DNA of 64,000 nucleotides from Diphasiastrum complanatum (lineage: Eukaryota > Streptophyta > Lycopodiopsida > Lycopodiales > Lycopodiaceae), in the NCBI GenBank assembly GCA_029204225.1, contig CM055096.1, positions 41,124,519-41,188,518 on the forward strand. Direction: 5' to 3'. Of this stretch, positions 11,701 to 23,690 are shown piece after piece. Position 1 is the stretch's first letter. Every line of letters begins with the position of its first letter. The notes under the pieces were generated by a model, which had not been told where the DNA came from, ran no database searches, and saw only the letters and a list, made by a program, of their open reading frames with translations. The position numbers and the translations under genes were made by a program.

Positions 11701-13994
11701 GAGTTAAAAAAACAGAGTATGCTCAACCGTCACTAAGGATGCAAGCTAGGCCCCAACCTTAGTTAATGGTGGAAAAGCCTCCACCATGGTGGAGGGATCG
11801 TGATGCCAATTTCCAAGCATGCTCAATGGTTGTTGCACAGAGAGGGTGGGGGCCTGTCTGCACCCTTGGTCAAGTCAAGAAATCTCTCCTGTGATTTTAA
11901 GGGGTACCTTTATACTTGATCTGTTCACTTGTTGGAGACGCAGGACCTAGCACTGGACGGGGATAACTAGAGACAAATCATCAAGATTCAACTGGGACAT
12001 GCAGAAAGGTGAGCGGATATGTTTTTGAAATGACTCTTTCTCTTGTGTTAGAGGCTATTGTTGTGTTTGAGGGTAATGGACTTAATTGTTGGAAGGTCGA
12101 CTATTGGAGACAAATTATCTAGCAAAATAATGATGTACAGTAGGATTATGGAGTAGACAATGTGTGTTTAAAAGCACATTAATGTAAGGACAAACCAAGT
12201 CCTCTCGCCAAGCTGTGACAGTGGCGAGAAGAGAAAAGTAGCAAGTATTCCCAATCTGCCATGTGCCAATGTGCACACTTTACCAAGCATAATGTGCGTC
12301 ACTAATTTTTAATTAGAATTTATGTGGGGCCAACGAGCATAGTACCCACGGTACCCACGGTTCTCAGAACCGTGGGGTGAACCGTACCACGGTTCATGAA
12401 CCGTGGTACGGTTCATCATAAATAAATAAATAATTAATTAATTAATGTTTCATAAAAAATGAACTAATTTTTTTTTTAAAATTAATTAATTAATTAAGAA
12501 CTACACGGTTCACCATGGTTCTGGCCAAAAAAATTTGAGAACCGTACCGTTCTCAGAACCATGGTGAAGGTTCATTAATTCTATGCCAATGAGCAACACA
12601 CATTATGAAGGTTGGAGCTTTATAATTAGAGACAAATTATGAACCATGACATGATTTTGCAAAACAATTATGTATGATAGGCCTTCATAATTAGTCTCCT
12701 AAGGCATGAAAATAGTCTCTCTACTTATGGACTGGGTTTAACTACAAAAATATTTTAAAAGGCAAGGTTATACTCCAAGAAGTGTGAGCTGGTTAGGACT
12801 TCTTTCCTCTCCTCGGGGTGTCGATTTCCGCACAAATCAGGAACATACAAGAGAACAAGGCTATGTGTGTTCAAGTAATCAACAAACGTTTGTATTCGTA
12901 ATCAAACATAACACACAGTACTTTTATATTCATAGTCAAACAACGCATGCTCCTTTAAATTTTAGTGTTTTCATGCAGCCTTAATAATCATGCATGCTCC
13001 TGTACATTTGCATAAACAATCTTGTGTGTGAGTGCACATTATCTTAAATGATGACCTTTTTAGTGAAATAATAAGTTCACTGACAAGGCTACTGTGGAGC
13101 TAATCCGCTAACATATTTTATTACCTGAACTGTCTACTGCTAGCCAAGTCTCCACAAACATATTTTTATTACCTGAACTGTCTACTGCTAGCCAAGTCAA
13201 CGAATTAGCTAGAATGCAAAATTTAAAGGATTTGAGGAAGTAGAAGTTAATTTTTTGATCCTCACCATCTCCAGAGAAAGGAAAATATTAGTAAGAGAGT
13301 CAAAATGGAAGGGAAACAATAACTATGAAATGCACAAGACATGCAAAATGTAGGGGCGTAAGTGATCTCCAATCACATTATATAATATACCAAATAAAAA
13401 GAACCTCATTGGAGCATTAATGGATGGTTTCAGACTCATGCATTCACCACAGTAGAAGCAGAATACCAGTTGCTAGGATTATGGTAAATAAAGTAAAAGC
13501 ACTTTGGTAGTTACAAGTGAGAAATAGCTGGCATATTATGTTGGACATGGATGTTCTATGATACTTAAGTTTCCGTCACAAAAAGGTTTTCGGAGGTATC
13601 ATACAGTCCAAATATGACTAAATTCCAAGGAAAGGGCAGTACACACATACTTTAGGATTGCTTAAAATACTTACAACCGTTAGAATCTGTATTAGCTGCA
13701 TTGTCAATCTATTTCCATAATTTATGGTAGAGGCTGAATTGAGATGTTGGCAGCAGGAAATGACGAAATGGTTACATGCTCAATGCAAGATTATGTACAT
13801 TTTTGCCTAGTAGACATACTAGCATAGGAAAAGTAGTAATAAACTGTTTTCGCCCAATGGAGGTTCAGATAGATAGTTTTCTGGAAAAATCTAGTTGAGA
13901 ACTCGAAATACAAAGTCTCGGTACCTTGTGCAGTGCAAAATGTATACCCCCCGCTTCCACAACCACATCAGTTGGCACATCTGATGATATCATC
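8721..13994 (-). CDS. NPH3/RPT2-like (NRL) BTB-NPH3 protein, three visible exons
   Basis: Plant-specific adaptor of the NPH3/RPT2 family. These act at the plasma membrane with phototropins and as CUL3 ubiquitin-ligase adaptors. Exons read 13994-13925, 10606-9410 and 9260-8721, all with GT/AG junctions and matching phase, giving about 601 residues. This is close to the family norm, although one more 5' exon may be missing. Residues 1-100 are the BTB part ([16 protein letters not shown] split from [19 protein letters not shown] exactly where the family has an intron). The NPH3 domain runs from about 185 ([17 protein letters not shown]) to about 470 ([11 protein letters not shown]). A coiled coil ([18 protein letters not shown]) follows. 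The C-terminus RRRRHSIS carries a serine third from the end, the position bound by 14-3-3 when phosphorylated in Arabidopsis NPH3. No stops or frameshifts are seen. Which clade it belongs to is not resolved. Confidence 0.93.
12338..12585. mobile_element. hAT-like foldback MITE, 248 bp, with nested palindromes
   Basis: The ends read CATAGTACCC and ...AATTCTATG and are flanked by CCAACGAG (12330-12337) and CCAATGAG (12586-12593), an 8-bp target duplication with one C/T difference. Inside, near-palindromic GAACCGT/ACGGTTC blocks repeat at both sides. Positions 12378-12415 are a perfect 38-bp palindrome with arm TGAACCGTACCACGGTTCA. It shares the CATAG terminus with the MITE at 7585. Confidence 0.75.
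13111..13198. repeat. tandem duplication, 47-bp period
   Basis: The 40-bp segment at 13111-13150 is repeated almost exactly at 13158-13198, separated by TCCACAA. Confidence 0.9.
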
Positions 13995-16900
13995 CTGCAA
14001 CAGTAGACAGAAATTTTGCTCAGAAAGTGAGATTTAGAAAGAGAAGATAACCCATAAAAGCAGAAATACCAGTACCAAATAATAGGGAAATGATAGGCAG
14101 TTAACTATGAGGATTCACCTTTTGGTTTTCAGATAAAATAACTCATCCGCTAGCTTCTACTCTTCCTAAAGAGGCTCTGTTGGAGACTGTAGAGGCATGG
14201 CTACGAAAGAAAAATACGACTTCTGAGCTTGATGGATTGATGAGGCTTATTTGAAAACAGTTTGTAGCCATCTTGAGTCCAACTCTACAGATTGAAACCA
14301 TGGAATTTTATCTTTAGCTGGCTCATAGCAGCAACCAGAAACTCATTCCTGTTTCTGAACTCCATTTTGCCACTACCAAACATGGCCTAAGAAATAGGCT
14401 TTTTTGCATTGAAGCTTTGACTTTTGTCAAACTTTAAGAATAATGTTCTCGCTACTGGAACTTAATTTTCAGATAGAAGAAATATTTCCAGAATAATCTA
14501 CAGAGTAAGCACATCTACTTTCTGTGGAACATGCTCTCTGGTTTAGCGTCTTTGGGCATAGTGCATTCTAGTTCCCAAATGCATTGAAAAGTTGATTGCT
14601 TGAAAGTAAACAGTTTCAAGATTAGTAGGAGCTCGTGTCAATTCATGTACGAGTTATGTCTTCCAGGTCAGCGATTTATGCAATTCACTTGAATCAAAGC
14701 ACATTTTCATTCCACACTACAGAGTAAGCATATCCACTTTTCACAAAAAAATTTCTCTGCTTAAGCAGTTCTTGACATGGTGGATTCTAATTCTGGTGGC
14801 AATGAATTTTGATCAACTGACAAGTTTGAGGATATAAGGAGGAGCTCGTATCAGTGTATAAATTTTTTTCTACCGTCAGCAATTTATGTTGTACATTTGT
14901 CATTACGTTTAGTAGCATCACTAATATAGTCCAAAATTCAAATGATTTGATGCAAGTGTTGAGGTCTCGTACGCAGATCTCCATAGCATAGTTAGTTGTG
15001 ATGAGAATGATCCACTCTTGGATTGTGCTCGAATATTGTTGTAGCATAGAACTCTAAAGACGTTTCTAATCTGCAGGCAAAACTGAATGTTAGATGGAAA
15101 CCTACATCCTCAATGGCACTGAGTTCCTGTACATAGCTTACTAAGATCCATGAGCTGTAAAATGAACTGTGCCAGTGTGCAAAAAAGAACGGGCCATCCT
15201 TCTAGAATGGTCTGCGCATGAAATGAAAGAGTGTCAGAGATTGTAAAGGAGAAGGTAATTCTCATCAACCACCCCACTAACACATGGACTTTGCTGCGTA
15301 AATTATCTGTAATTGCGACCAATATTTATTGCGCAGAAAAAGAGAGCTCTGAGATGGTTGTAAGGCAAAGAAGTTTTTAGATCTGATCTTCAGCCGGGTA
15401 GACTGAAACAATCTTATCAGGGGAAAAGTGTTCAACTGCTCTCTTGTAGAAAGATAATGATCGATGACAGGTCCGTTTAAATATTTCCGAAGGAACCGGT
15501 AAGCGGGTCAGAGTCAGTGTCACCTCTGAGTTTCAGAGGGCGCAGTGCAATCTTTTGCTTTTTTGATCTATGCGTATGTTCATGTGGGATCGTTGCGCAC
15601 CTATATTTGATGATCTGACAATAACTGATGAATCCAGCAGTTGTGAGATTTAACTTCTAGAATGAAAGTCCAATGCATCTAATGGCCGGTATTTAAAGAA
15701 TGCACTCCATCATGTTTCTGTAGGCCCAATAAAATTCATAAAAGCAGCTTTTGGCAACTTTCGGTAAGTACACCTACACTAATAGATTGCTCAAACGTCT
15801 CCTCACTGCAGAATACAAGTATTTATCCGCGCCTGGCTTCTAAGTCTTGCCAAAAGGAACGGTGAAGACAGCAAGATAGCATTGCAATGAGCATTCAGCT
15901 ACTTTCTTTATAATTGCAGAGATGTGATCAGCACCCTCGGGTGCTGAGACATCCTCGACTAATTTCCACTCTTTAATTGCAAGCAAACAAGATTACAAAC
16001 TCAATTGCCACAAAATAAACAAGTGATATTCTCCTTAAAGAGTTGGCCACTTTACAAATCACTCGAGAGAAAACAATCAGCTCCCAAAGAAAAGGCATGC
16101 CCACCATTCAAAGGCACCACGTTTCACCGTCGTACCAGCGACGGCAGAGGAGCAGCGTTCGGGGAGATTGGATGCAGCTGGCTTCTGGTTCATGGCAGGA
16201 GTTCCCACCGAACCCATCTCCTGCTCGTGCGACGATCGAGCGCTTTCCTTCCTGTTGTAAGATCGATCTCTCATCGAATGGCTTTGCTTCACGTGTGTAT
16301 GAGCAGATGAAAGTGTGTGTTGACAGTTTTGAGCAGCTAGCACTGAGCAGCCTGCTGCGCTGGGGAGTCAAGACTTCTTACCTCCATGCTGTGCTGGGGA
16401 CCATTTTCTCGGGCCTGCGCAGTGCCAGACTCATCTGCCGCAGAGGGACCGAGCACTAAGCACTGGGGAATCATCAGGTTGGATGGAATTTAATGTATGG
16501 AATTGCAAATTGCAATGGACTGTGACTCGGGAGCTTCTGGTCTGGACGTATGGACGTGTCCACTGACAGACAGCCTCTGGACTCTGAAACTTGAATCGCC
16601 GGGACGTAAACAGTGCACGGACAGGCAGGTTGGATCTACGGTCGACATGCAGTTGAGCTATCGTCTCTTTCCCGATCGGATCGGTAACCAGATCATGGGG
16701 AAAGGGGGGGGGGGTCGGTCACCGTCTCCCTGCCAGAAGGGAGCAGTAGAATACATTTCTAGGCTTAGCATGTTGAACGGAGGCCCATCACATGGCCATC
16801 CAGCATTTTGTCTGGATGGTAGGAGCGAACGAGCGAACTCGTTACACGTGGGCTGTGACCCCTTCCATCATTAAATCATTGGCCTTTGGCAGAACTTCAA

Positions 16901-17551
16901 GTTGCACTGTTTTGGGGGAGGCGGGGGTTGTCTAGACTCTTATATCTAAGAGGCACAGGGTGCTTAGTGAGCCACAGGGTTTTTTTTTTATGGTTGTTTT
17001 TGCGTGGAGAGCCACTTCATTGGGCAGCCAGATATCCCATACTCATTTTTAAGAGTTTGCCTATCAGCCATATAAATGAAAACCCACTCTTCCTTTCACG
17101 CGCGCATAGGTGCCTAGGAAAGGGGCGCCAATGCCGGTGCCCGGGAAAAATGGCCTTCATTGTTCGAGTCGCGGGAGCTGCTACTCAAGATGTGGGGCAC
17201 ACTGGTGTCCGAGACCCAGGGCCGTTGCTCATGACCGAGCATCGGTGTGCTCGGGACAGACGCAAACCGGTGCTCGGGATAGGCGTTGCCTGGGATGAGG
17301 CTCCTGGGTGCACAGGTGCTTGAGAAAAATCAAGTATAGATGAAATTCAATAGACAGAGCTACTCAAGATACTAGCCAACTTTTGTTAAAAGAAAAGGGC
17401 ATAACATAAGTAGCCAACATCAATATCAAATAATACAAAACGTTTGTAAGATCAAACATTTTGCGATGGAAATTACTTCAAAAACATCTTGAAGAACATC
17501 TTCAGAAACATCTCTAAGATGATGTTCTGAAACATATTCAGGAACAAAACA
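13995..17551. other. intergenic region upstream of the NPH3-family gene
   Basis: No exon with the usual NPH3-family N-terminus (MKLGS-type) was recognised here. 16,000-17,330 is distinctly richer in G+C than its surroundings and could hold the promoter and 5' untranslated exon of the minus-strand NPH3-family gene. Reading frames there (for example 16043-16459) match nothing I recognise. From about 17,110 to 17,325 a short motif close to CCGGTGCTCGGGA repeats four or more times. Confidence 0.45.
14501..14905. repeat. diverged tandem duplication, about 220-bp period
   Basis: The segment beginning CAGAGTAAGCACATC at 14501 recurs diverged from 14720. Shared blocks include AGGAGCTCGT and GTCAGC(G/A)ATTTATG in the same order and spacing. 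Confidence 0.7.
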
Positions 17552-19389
17552 TTAAGCTAGAACATATCTCCTTGCAGGCTTCAAAATCCAAGTACAATTA
17601 GGGGATGCTAAGACATGGAAAAGTTCTTCTGTGGTTAGCACTGGCTGATGAATGAACATGTTCTCATTCATATCCAATCCTTTCACCTTTAAACACAAGT
17701 ATAGATGTTTACAAGCAACATACTTCCCTGATGAAATATTTCTAGTGAAATCTTCACAAGTGCATGCTGGCTCCACCCCTATTGTCACTTTGGTACTTAT
17801 TGCCACTTTTAGTACTGTCAAAACTCTCTATTACGTAAATTTCCTTCTGTGGTCTTGTCTGTTTTATAATATCATAGAGACGTCCGGATAGCACAATCCC
17901 TTTTTGCATGCGCAATTTTGCAACCGATGATGCACCGGATCTTCGACGCATACGCCCACGTTTGACAGACGCACTTTCTTGAACAATATTTTCTGGATTG
18001 ATTTGAGGTGCACAAATGCTTTTGTTTTGCTCTCTTTAACATTGCTTGCCAGTTGCAAGTTGTCAGCCCCCATAGCATCATCAACACTAACATTGGAAGA
18101 TGTATGTGCACCTCGTCTATGGTTTTTTGAAGGTTTCTGCACATACTCAATGTATTGTCGTTCTCATTATTCCATTTACTAACGGGACCCAAAGGGGTTG
18201 GCCTAGTTGGTTAGCTTGGCATCCAAAGTTTCTTTGGTCCCAAGTTTGAGCCTCCCTTGGAAACCAAGAAGCATTCACTAACGGGACGTTTTCGAGGTCT
18301 GCTTTGAACTCCATGAGGCGATCTTCTACCGCTTGTCAGGTCAATAGTCTCAATGAAGCTGCGAACACTGTCCGAAAATGAGGTTCCAACAATTGACAAG
18401 AGCGTTTGCCAGACCGAATTCTATCCATGAGATTTTGAAGTGAAGGCCCAGACCCCATGTAATGACCTGACAAAAAAGACTTCTCTCTTGCACTCTGAAG
18501 AATAGAATTTGCCAAATCACCAACTGATGCCTCATAAAGCGACAAAAGATTATTATAGGAATCTACTCGTTGCCAAACACTATGCACCACTTCTGACAAA
18601 TTTGTGGTCGGAACATATGCCTCATCTGCACTATCCATCATCTGCAATTTGCGTAGGGATGAAATCTGTTGCCAAGATTTTTTGAATCCGTTTTGGTCCG
18701 TGACGCAAGTTTTCAGTGGCTGTTTTTTTCACGATTGCTTCTGCCTTGGCAAGATGCAAGGAAGATATGTCCAGCCCATATTCATGTTCATGTGTACCAA
18801 TGTGGACAGCCAATCATGGAAATCTTATATCACTTGGTATGCAGTAGTATGTCTTGGCACCACATTGTTTTATACAGCATGGTGCATGGGAACAATAACG
18901 ACACTTCATCGAACCACTGGAGGTGGTTACCAATCCCAAAGGACATCTACTATTCAGTCTTCCGGTGAAATGATTCACATTCATTTTTTGGGTATTCAAC
19001 AGGTAGCTGCAACTGGAGTTGACACATTGGAAACCGCCACCACAAGATGATACTCTCACGTCCCTTGGAAAACCTTGTATTGTTGAAGTAACATATCGTA
19101 TCCAATGGTGGCAATCGTTTGCCCTGGGCATTCCTTTCATACTTGAATCATTTGATGGCGGCGGTTCGAATGCCACATTTCCATTGTAAGTCGATGACAT
19201 CTCCAGAACAATATTTGCCCGTCCACACATCTCCAACAATTTTCTTAATCTGCTTTTGGCTGGAAGTAGATGCGTCAAAAGGAAAATACTCATTCTTTCA
19301 GACTCAACATCCACATCTTTTAATCGTTTCTCATCGCTAGAAACAATGACAGAGAGATCTACAAATTCCAAATGACTGGAGCTGGCCAT
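17552..19389 (-). pseudogene. SWIM-type zinc-finger protein relic
   Basis: The minus strand carries an ordered series of protein blocks. First is an N-terminal block (19389-18814) starting MASSSHLEFVDLSVIV, with NDCHHWIRYV and several Cys/His pairs. It continues in frame past a TGA at 18814-18816 into LAVHIGTHEHEYGLD. A shifted frame follows (18647-18336), then KKEIYVIESF-like and SWIM blocks. The SWIM finger is at 17762-17685: CTCEDF, then 13 residues on, CKH. SWIM domains bind DNA or proteins and occur in FAR1/MULE-like and E3 proteins. At least one in-frame stop, two or more frameshifts and an 88-bp SINE-like insertion break it. Family identity beyond the SWIM motif is not certain, and a MULE-derived origin is possible. 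Confidence 0.72.
18189..18276 (+). mobile_element. tRNA-derived SINE-like insertion, 88 bp
   Basis: The insert is flanked by a perfect 11-bp direct repeat ACTAACGGGAC (18178-18188 and 18277-18287). It contains an A-box-like GGTTGGCCTAGTTGGTTAG and a B-box-like GGTCCCAAGTTTGAGCC at tRNA-like spacing, similar to plant Au-type SINE heads. Removing it rejoins the SWIM relic's sequence across the site. It has no long poly-A or T-rich tail, so it may be a truncated copy. Confidence 0.72.
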
Positions 19390-19429
19390 AGTTCCAGAAC
19401 ACTGCGAATGCTGGAAGGGAAGCTAAAAG

Positions 19430-20043
19430 TCAGATAATGAATCTTGAAGCCTTATAGATTTGAAGGGGAAAATCAGTTCAATGACAATTACAAATTGGTT
19501 TACAACACATAAGAACACAAAAGTCCTTTCATATGTCACCTTGTAGGATGGATTTTCCCAGAGTAGCATTCATGAAAATTACACGTTCTTTTGGTTATTG
19601 TGCCCCGACGTCCAATGCACTTGAATACATTAATGGCTTGCTACCATGCTATTTGATTCGTGGTTCATGACATACTTCCATTCCAAACAATAATATAATT
19701 GCCTAAATGATAGAAACGTAAGCTATCGTGGCCAGCCAACTGGACGAAAAAGCATAGTGAGCTAACTATCCTTAAAAGCTACCTAACTGCTTAGAGTGGA
19801 CATTGGCTCACAATCTTCAAAGCAGCGTGTAATATTGCCTGAAAATTTTAAATTAACTGTCAAGCAATCAATTCAGAGGTGAAGATAATAAATAGGACAA
19901 GTGATTTTATATAATATAATAAATGTGATATAGGCCCTACCTATTTTTCAGCGATCATTTGATTATTTTTATTGCCGGATTTCTTGAAATCCATTTGTTG
20001 CCGGCTCTCTTGAAATCCATATGTTTAATTACAAGATTTATAC

Positions 20044-20105
<62 letters not shown>

Positions 20106-20381
20106 CTGGTGCGAGAGTGTGAGAGAGCGAGAGCCAGGGGGAGATTGTGAGAGAACGAGAGCAAGCGAGCGAGCGAGCATGTGAAAGATAGAAAGAGAGC
20201 GAGTCTTAGGGTAAGAGTGTGAGAGAGAAAGAGTGAGAGAGCGAGAGCGAGAGTCTACGCAACGCAAAGTTGACTATCAGTGCAAGAGCATGGGCAAGAA
20301 CGGTAAGTAGTTGAGTTTAACAATATTGATTTAATTTGGCAGGTGTGATATGTCTTTGACTAGTAGGGTTTTTGAGTTTAG

Positions 20382-20457
<76 letters not shown>

Positions 20458-20676
20458 GTAAGCTGGAAAGGCGCCATCACCATCAATATAGTGAAAGGAT
20501 TTTATTTTTTGGGAGTGGAAGGATCCAACATAATGGAAGATCCAGCGCTCTTTGGAGTGAAAACATTCATCCTATTTGAGTAATGTATTTTGGAGTAAAA
20601 CATTCATCCTCTTTTGTTAACATTAGTTGACAACACTGGCCTTTACTCTTTCTTGAGGGCAGGATATAATCTAATG
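19430..20676. other. intergenic with GA microsatellites
   Basis: No gene seen. (GA)n runs at about 20046-20098 and 20389-20452, followed by degenerate GAGAGCGAG sequence to 20255. Confidence 0.7.
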
Positions 20677-20905
20677 CATTGATCATTACCTAAATGGTAG
20701 AAGCCTGGCTGATCGTCAGCGATCAGCTAGGCTTCTGTGATTTTTTTTCATTGATTGCAAAAAAAACCATATCTTAGATGTTCTGGCCATTACTCTTTCT
20801 TGAACACAAGATATAATTCAATGCACTGATCATTACCTAAATGGTAGAAGCCTGGTTGATCGCCGGCGATCAGCCAGGCTTCTGCGATTTTTTTTTCATT
20901 GATTG
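20677..20905. repeat. tandem pair of hairpin units, 147-bp period
   Basis: Two copies of GATCATTACCTAAATGG (20681 and 20828) each lead into a hairpin: 20699-20736 and 20846-20883. Each has 17-bp arms beginning AGAAGCCTGG(C/T)TGATCG and a 4-base centre, with one mismatch per stem. Each is followed by a T run and CATTGATTGC. The hairpin core GCCTGGCTGATCG is shared with the array at 22.5-23.7 kb. Confidence 0.88.
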
Positions 20906-21200
20906 CAAAAAAAAACCCTGCCTTTACTTGAGCTGGGTCGAAATATCTTAGATGTTCTGTTGTAGCATCGATGTCATATCTTGCGCTGGTGGAATTCAGT
21001 TTAGAAGGCAGGCAGTTGTGATGGACTACAAAGCGGCATCCTATCATGATTGAGGTATTTTACAGTGTATCCAATAGGGGCATGTAGTTAGTAGGAGGAC
21101 GTCTCACTTCTCTGGATCTGCGCTTTTGCATCGATTACCTTTACAGGTGCTTCATTGTTAGCAAACCTTGCAGTGCAGAATCCCCGTATCAGGTACTTGC

Positions 21201-21476
21201 TCAAATGGTGTTGCATTCGTCGGGTTTGGGGATCTGATCAAACACAGCTTGGGCATCTGCCATGCTATCGCAATCCTCAAACATTTGAATAACCCAATTT
21301 GCTAAGAAGGTTGTTCGATCCCTTTTGTGCCTTCTAATATGAGCATGAACGGTTTTGCCATCAGACAGAGACTTTGTGTCACCACATCGCTTTAAGAGAG
21401 AGGCCCAGGAAGCAAATTTGGCTGCTTGCCTCAACAGTAAGTAGCTCAGCGCTGATTGCACTTGGGCTACCGCCAT
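21201..21476 (-). pseudogene. PPR protein fragment (PLS-class N-terminus)
   Basis: A 91-residue frame resembles the beginning of a plant organellar RNA-binding PPR protein. The run SLLKRCGDTKSLSDGKTVHA followed by DAQAVFDQIPKPDE is the typical first PLS repeats with a predicted helical-hairpin pattern. PPR proteins normally carry ten or more repeats. Here the frame stops after about two, right after the position where SWN/TWN usually starts the next motif, and palindromic repeats lie beyond. I take it as a truncated relic. Minor sequence upstream (to about 21735) shows no further repeats. Confidence 0.72.
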
Positions 21477-22489
21477 TCAAAGAGAAAGAAACAGTATCCG
21501 CAGCAGCAGCAGCAGTGTGCTGACCAACCTGTAAACCTTTCTTACTAGTTAACCCTCCTTTCTCAAAAACAGAGTGAGCAAAAGAGTTGGATGCGTTGCT
21601 ACTGCTGGCTCTATGCCTACCAGATCTTGTGACAATTGGAAGCCAACGCCATAGCTGTTGCTGTTGCCACTTCGATCCCATCTCCGACGCATCTGTCAGG
21701 AGGAGGAAGGATTGGAAAACCCTTCCTTTTGGCATTGCTTTGCAAAGGCAAATGGTATGTGTTCATGTTGGTCAATTTGATGCCTAAGATTGGAGTGTTG
21801 AGTATGCAGTAGATTACAAGTACTCTAAGAGCCCCTTTCCATGTACGCCTCCTCTCTGCGATGCATCACCTTGTGTCACCTTTACACCGAGAGGACAGAT
21901 GGATAACATTGCAAATCGCACGCATACTGTTTCCACTGCAGTAGTTTCACGAGTAAGTCTATGATCGGTGGACCCCATTGCGATCAGTAGCCCGACGTCT
22001 CACATTCTATTCATATTGCCTTCCCATGCTTCCTTCCTTCCCTCCACGATCCATCTCTGCCATCAATGCTGCTAACAGTACTGTTCTTTGCTTCACCAGT
22101 TACTAAACGTTGGAAGTTAGACTTTCAAGTTAGCTTTCAATGTCACTTTATTTTATGAGAATTTAAGGTGTACATAAAGTTCATATATCCAGCGCCCACT
22201 GGGGTTAATCAGTTTTTTGCAGAGAGCAGATTTGAAAGCCACTGTTTTGAGTCAAGCGAAGAGCTGTCATATTCCCTTGGCACTCTCTAAGCTAGAGAGT
22301 GCCAGCAGAAGAGCAGATTTCTATCTAACTTCTTACACAAAAAGCTAAATTGCTGTTCGGAATAAAAATTTCAAAACTTCTAAGTTTAGTTAAATTGGCA
22401 CTACCCATTGTTTCGAGGGAGATCTCTCGGATACGGTCACTCAAACAAAGACTGCAAATCAAATAAGTTAATGTGATACAAAGACAGGG

Positions 22490-23690
22490 GACTTGCTGAT
22501 CGCTGACGATCAACAATCTCCATTACTTCATGTTTGCGAGCAGCCACTATGTCGTGTTAATATTTAAACAGTCAGCCACTAGGTATTGTGGAAACCCCAG
22601 GGCATAAAAAAGCCCTGTCTCATGGCAGCCAGGCATGGTGCCTGGATGATCGCCGGCAGCCAATATGTCGTGTTAATATCTAAACAGTCAGCCACTAGGT
22701 ATTGTGGAAACCCCAGGGCATAAAAAAGCCCTGTCTCATGGCAGCCAGGCATGGTGCCTGGCTGATCGCCGGCGATCAGCCAGGCACCATGCCAGACTGT
22801 TATGGTCGATGTCTTATTTTCCATGGTAGGTTTGCCTTGCAGAAATTCACCAGTACTACTTTGCAAGCAAAAGTTTGTTGACAATGGAAATTTTGTAGAA
22901 AACAAGGCTGGCAAGATATCCAGGGCATAAAAAAAAATTGCCCTGGCGACTCGGGACAAAAATTTCTTGGACTGTCTCATGGACGTGATACTGAAAGCCA
23001 GGCATGGTGCCTTGCTGGAGCAGCCAGGCTTCTACCTTGGCACAAGATCTCCAGGGCAAAAAAATTTGCTTGCCCTGGCTAGCCAGGGCAAAAATTTCTT
23101 GGACTGTCTCATGGTCGTGATACTGAAAGCCAGGCATGGTGCCTCGCTGATCGCCGGCGATCAGCCAGGCACCATGCCTGGCTGTTCACCCACATACACC
23201 ATGCCTGGCTGTTCACCCACATACAATCCCCATATACTTATCTCTTAACAATCACTCAGATTTAGAAATGTATGTAGTAGCTCGCAGCATTTTATCCTTT
23301 AGATTTTTGTGAGGAATTGGGCAGGAGAAATTTGAAGGGGTTTTCTCAATTAGTAGAGTCTTCAATGTCTCACTCCTGGATTGTATGTGGGTGAACAGCT
23401 AGGCATGGTGCCTGGCTGATCGCCGACGATCAGCCACTTCTATATGGACAGTCACGATGGGGAAAATAGCAGGCAGTGGATACTTGGCAAGAAACTCTCG
23501 CCTTTTTTATTAGTCAAGTCTTCAAGTGCCTTTATTTATATCACTGGCCATCAGCCAGGCACCATGCCCGGCTGTCCATATCACTGGCCATCGTCTTTTT
23601 TATTAGTCAAGTCTTCAAGTGCCTTTATATCACTGGCCATCAGCCAGGCACCATGCCTAGCTGTCCACATCACTGGCCATCTCTTTCATA
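22490..23690. repeat. array of long palindromes within tandem duplications
   Basis: A core close to GGCATGGTGCCTGGCTGATC followed by its complement recurs at about 22491, 22630, 22748, 23129, 23402, 23548 and 23639, whole or as half-sites. 22748-22793 is a perfect 46-bp palindrome. 23129-23182 is a 54-bp palindrome with one mismatched pair. Around these lie tandem duplications with periods of about 116 bp (22551/22667), 132 bp (22957/23089) and 92 bp (23502/23594). Smaller hairpins of the CCAGGGCA...TGCCCTGG type are present (about 22918-22946 and 23051-23078). No protein-coding signal. Confidence 0.9.

Larger units (their letters stand above)
10607..13924 (-). other. long first intron of the NPH3-family gene
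   Basis: A 3.3-kb intron between HK and FPL codons, donor GTACCG at 13924 and acceptor TTGAAG ending at 10607. It contains a hAT-like foldback MITE (12338-12585) and a 47-bp-period tandem duplication (13111-13198). No separate gene was seen in it. Confidence 0.8.

Noticed and set aside
16043-16459. 139-codon plus-strand frame in the G+C-rich island
   Set aside because: No domain, no splice partners and overlapping frames on both strands of similar length; composition explains it.
17150-17175. tRNA gene suggested by GTTCGAGTC
   Set aside because: No acceptor stem or A-box at the right distance.
17108-17325. CRISPR-like or regularly spaced repeat
   Set aside because: Repeats are short, degenerate and irregularly spaced in plant nuclear DNA.
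22748-22793. Rho-independent terminator because of a strong hairpin
   Set aside because: Eukaryotic context, no adjoining gene end, and the palindrome recurs many times.
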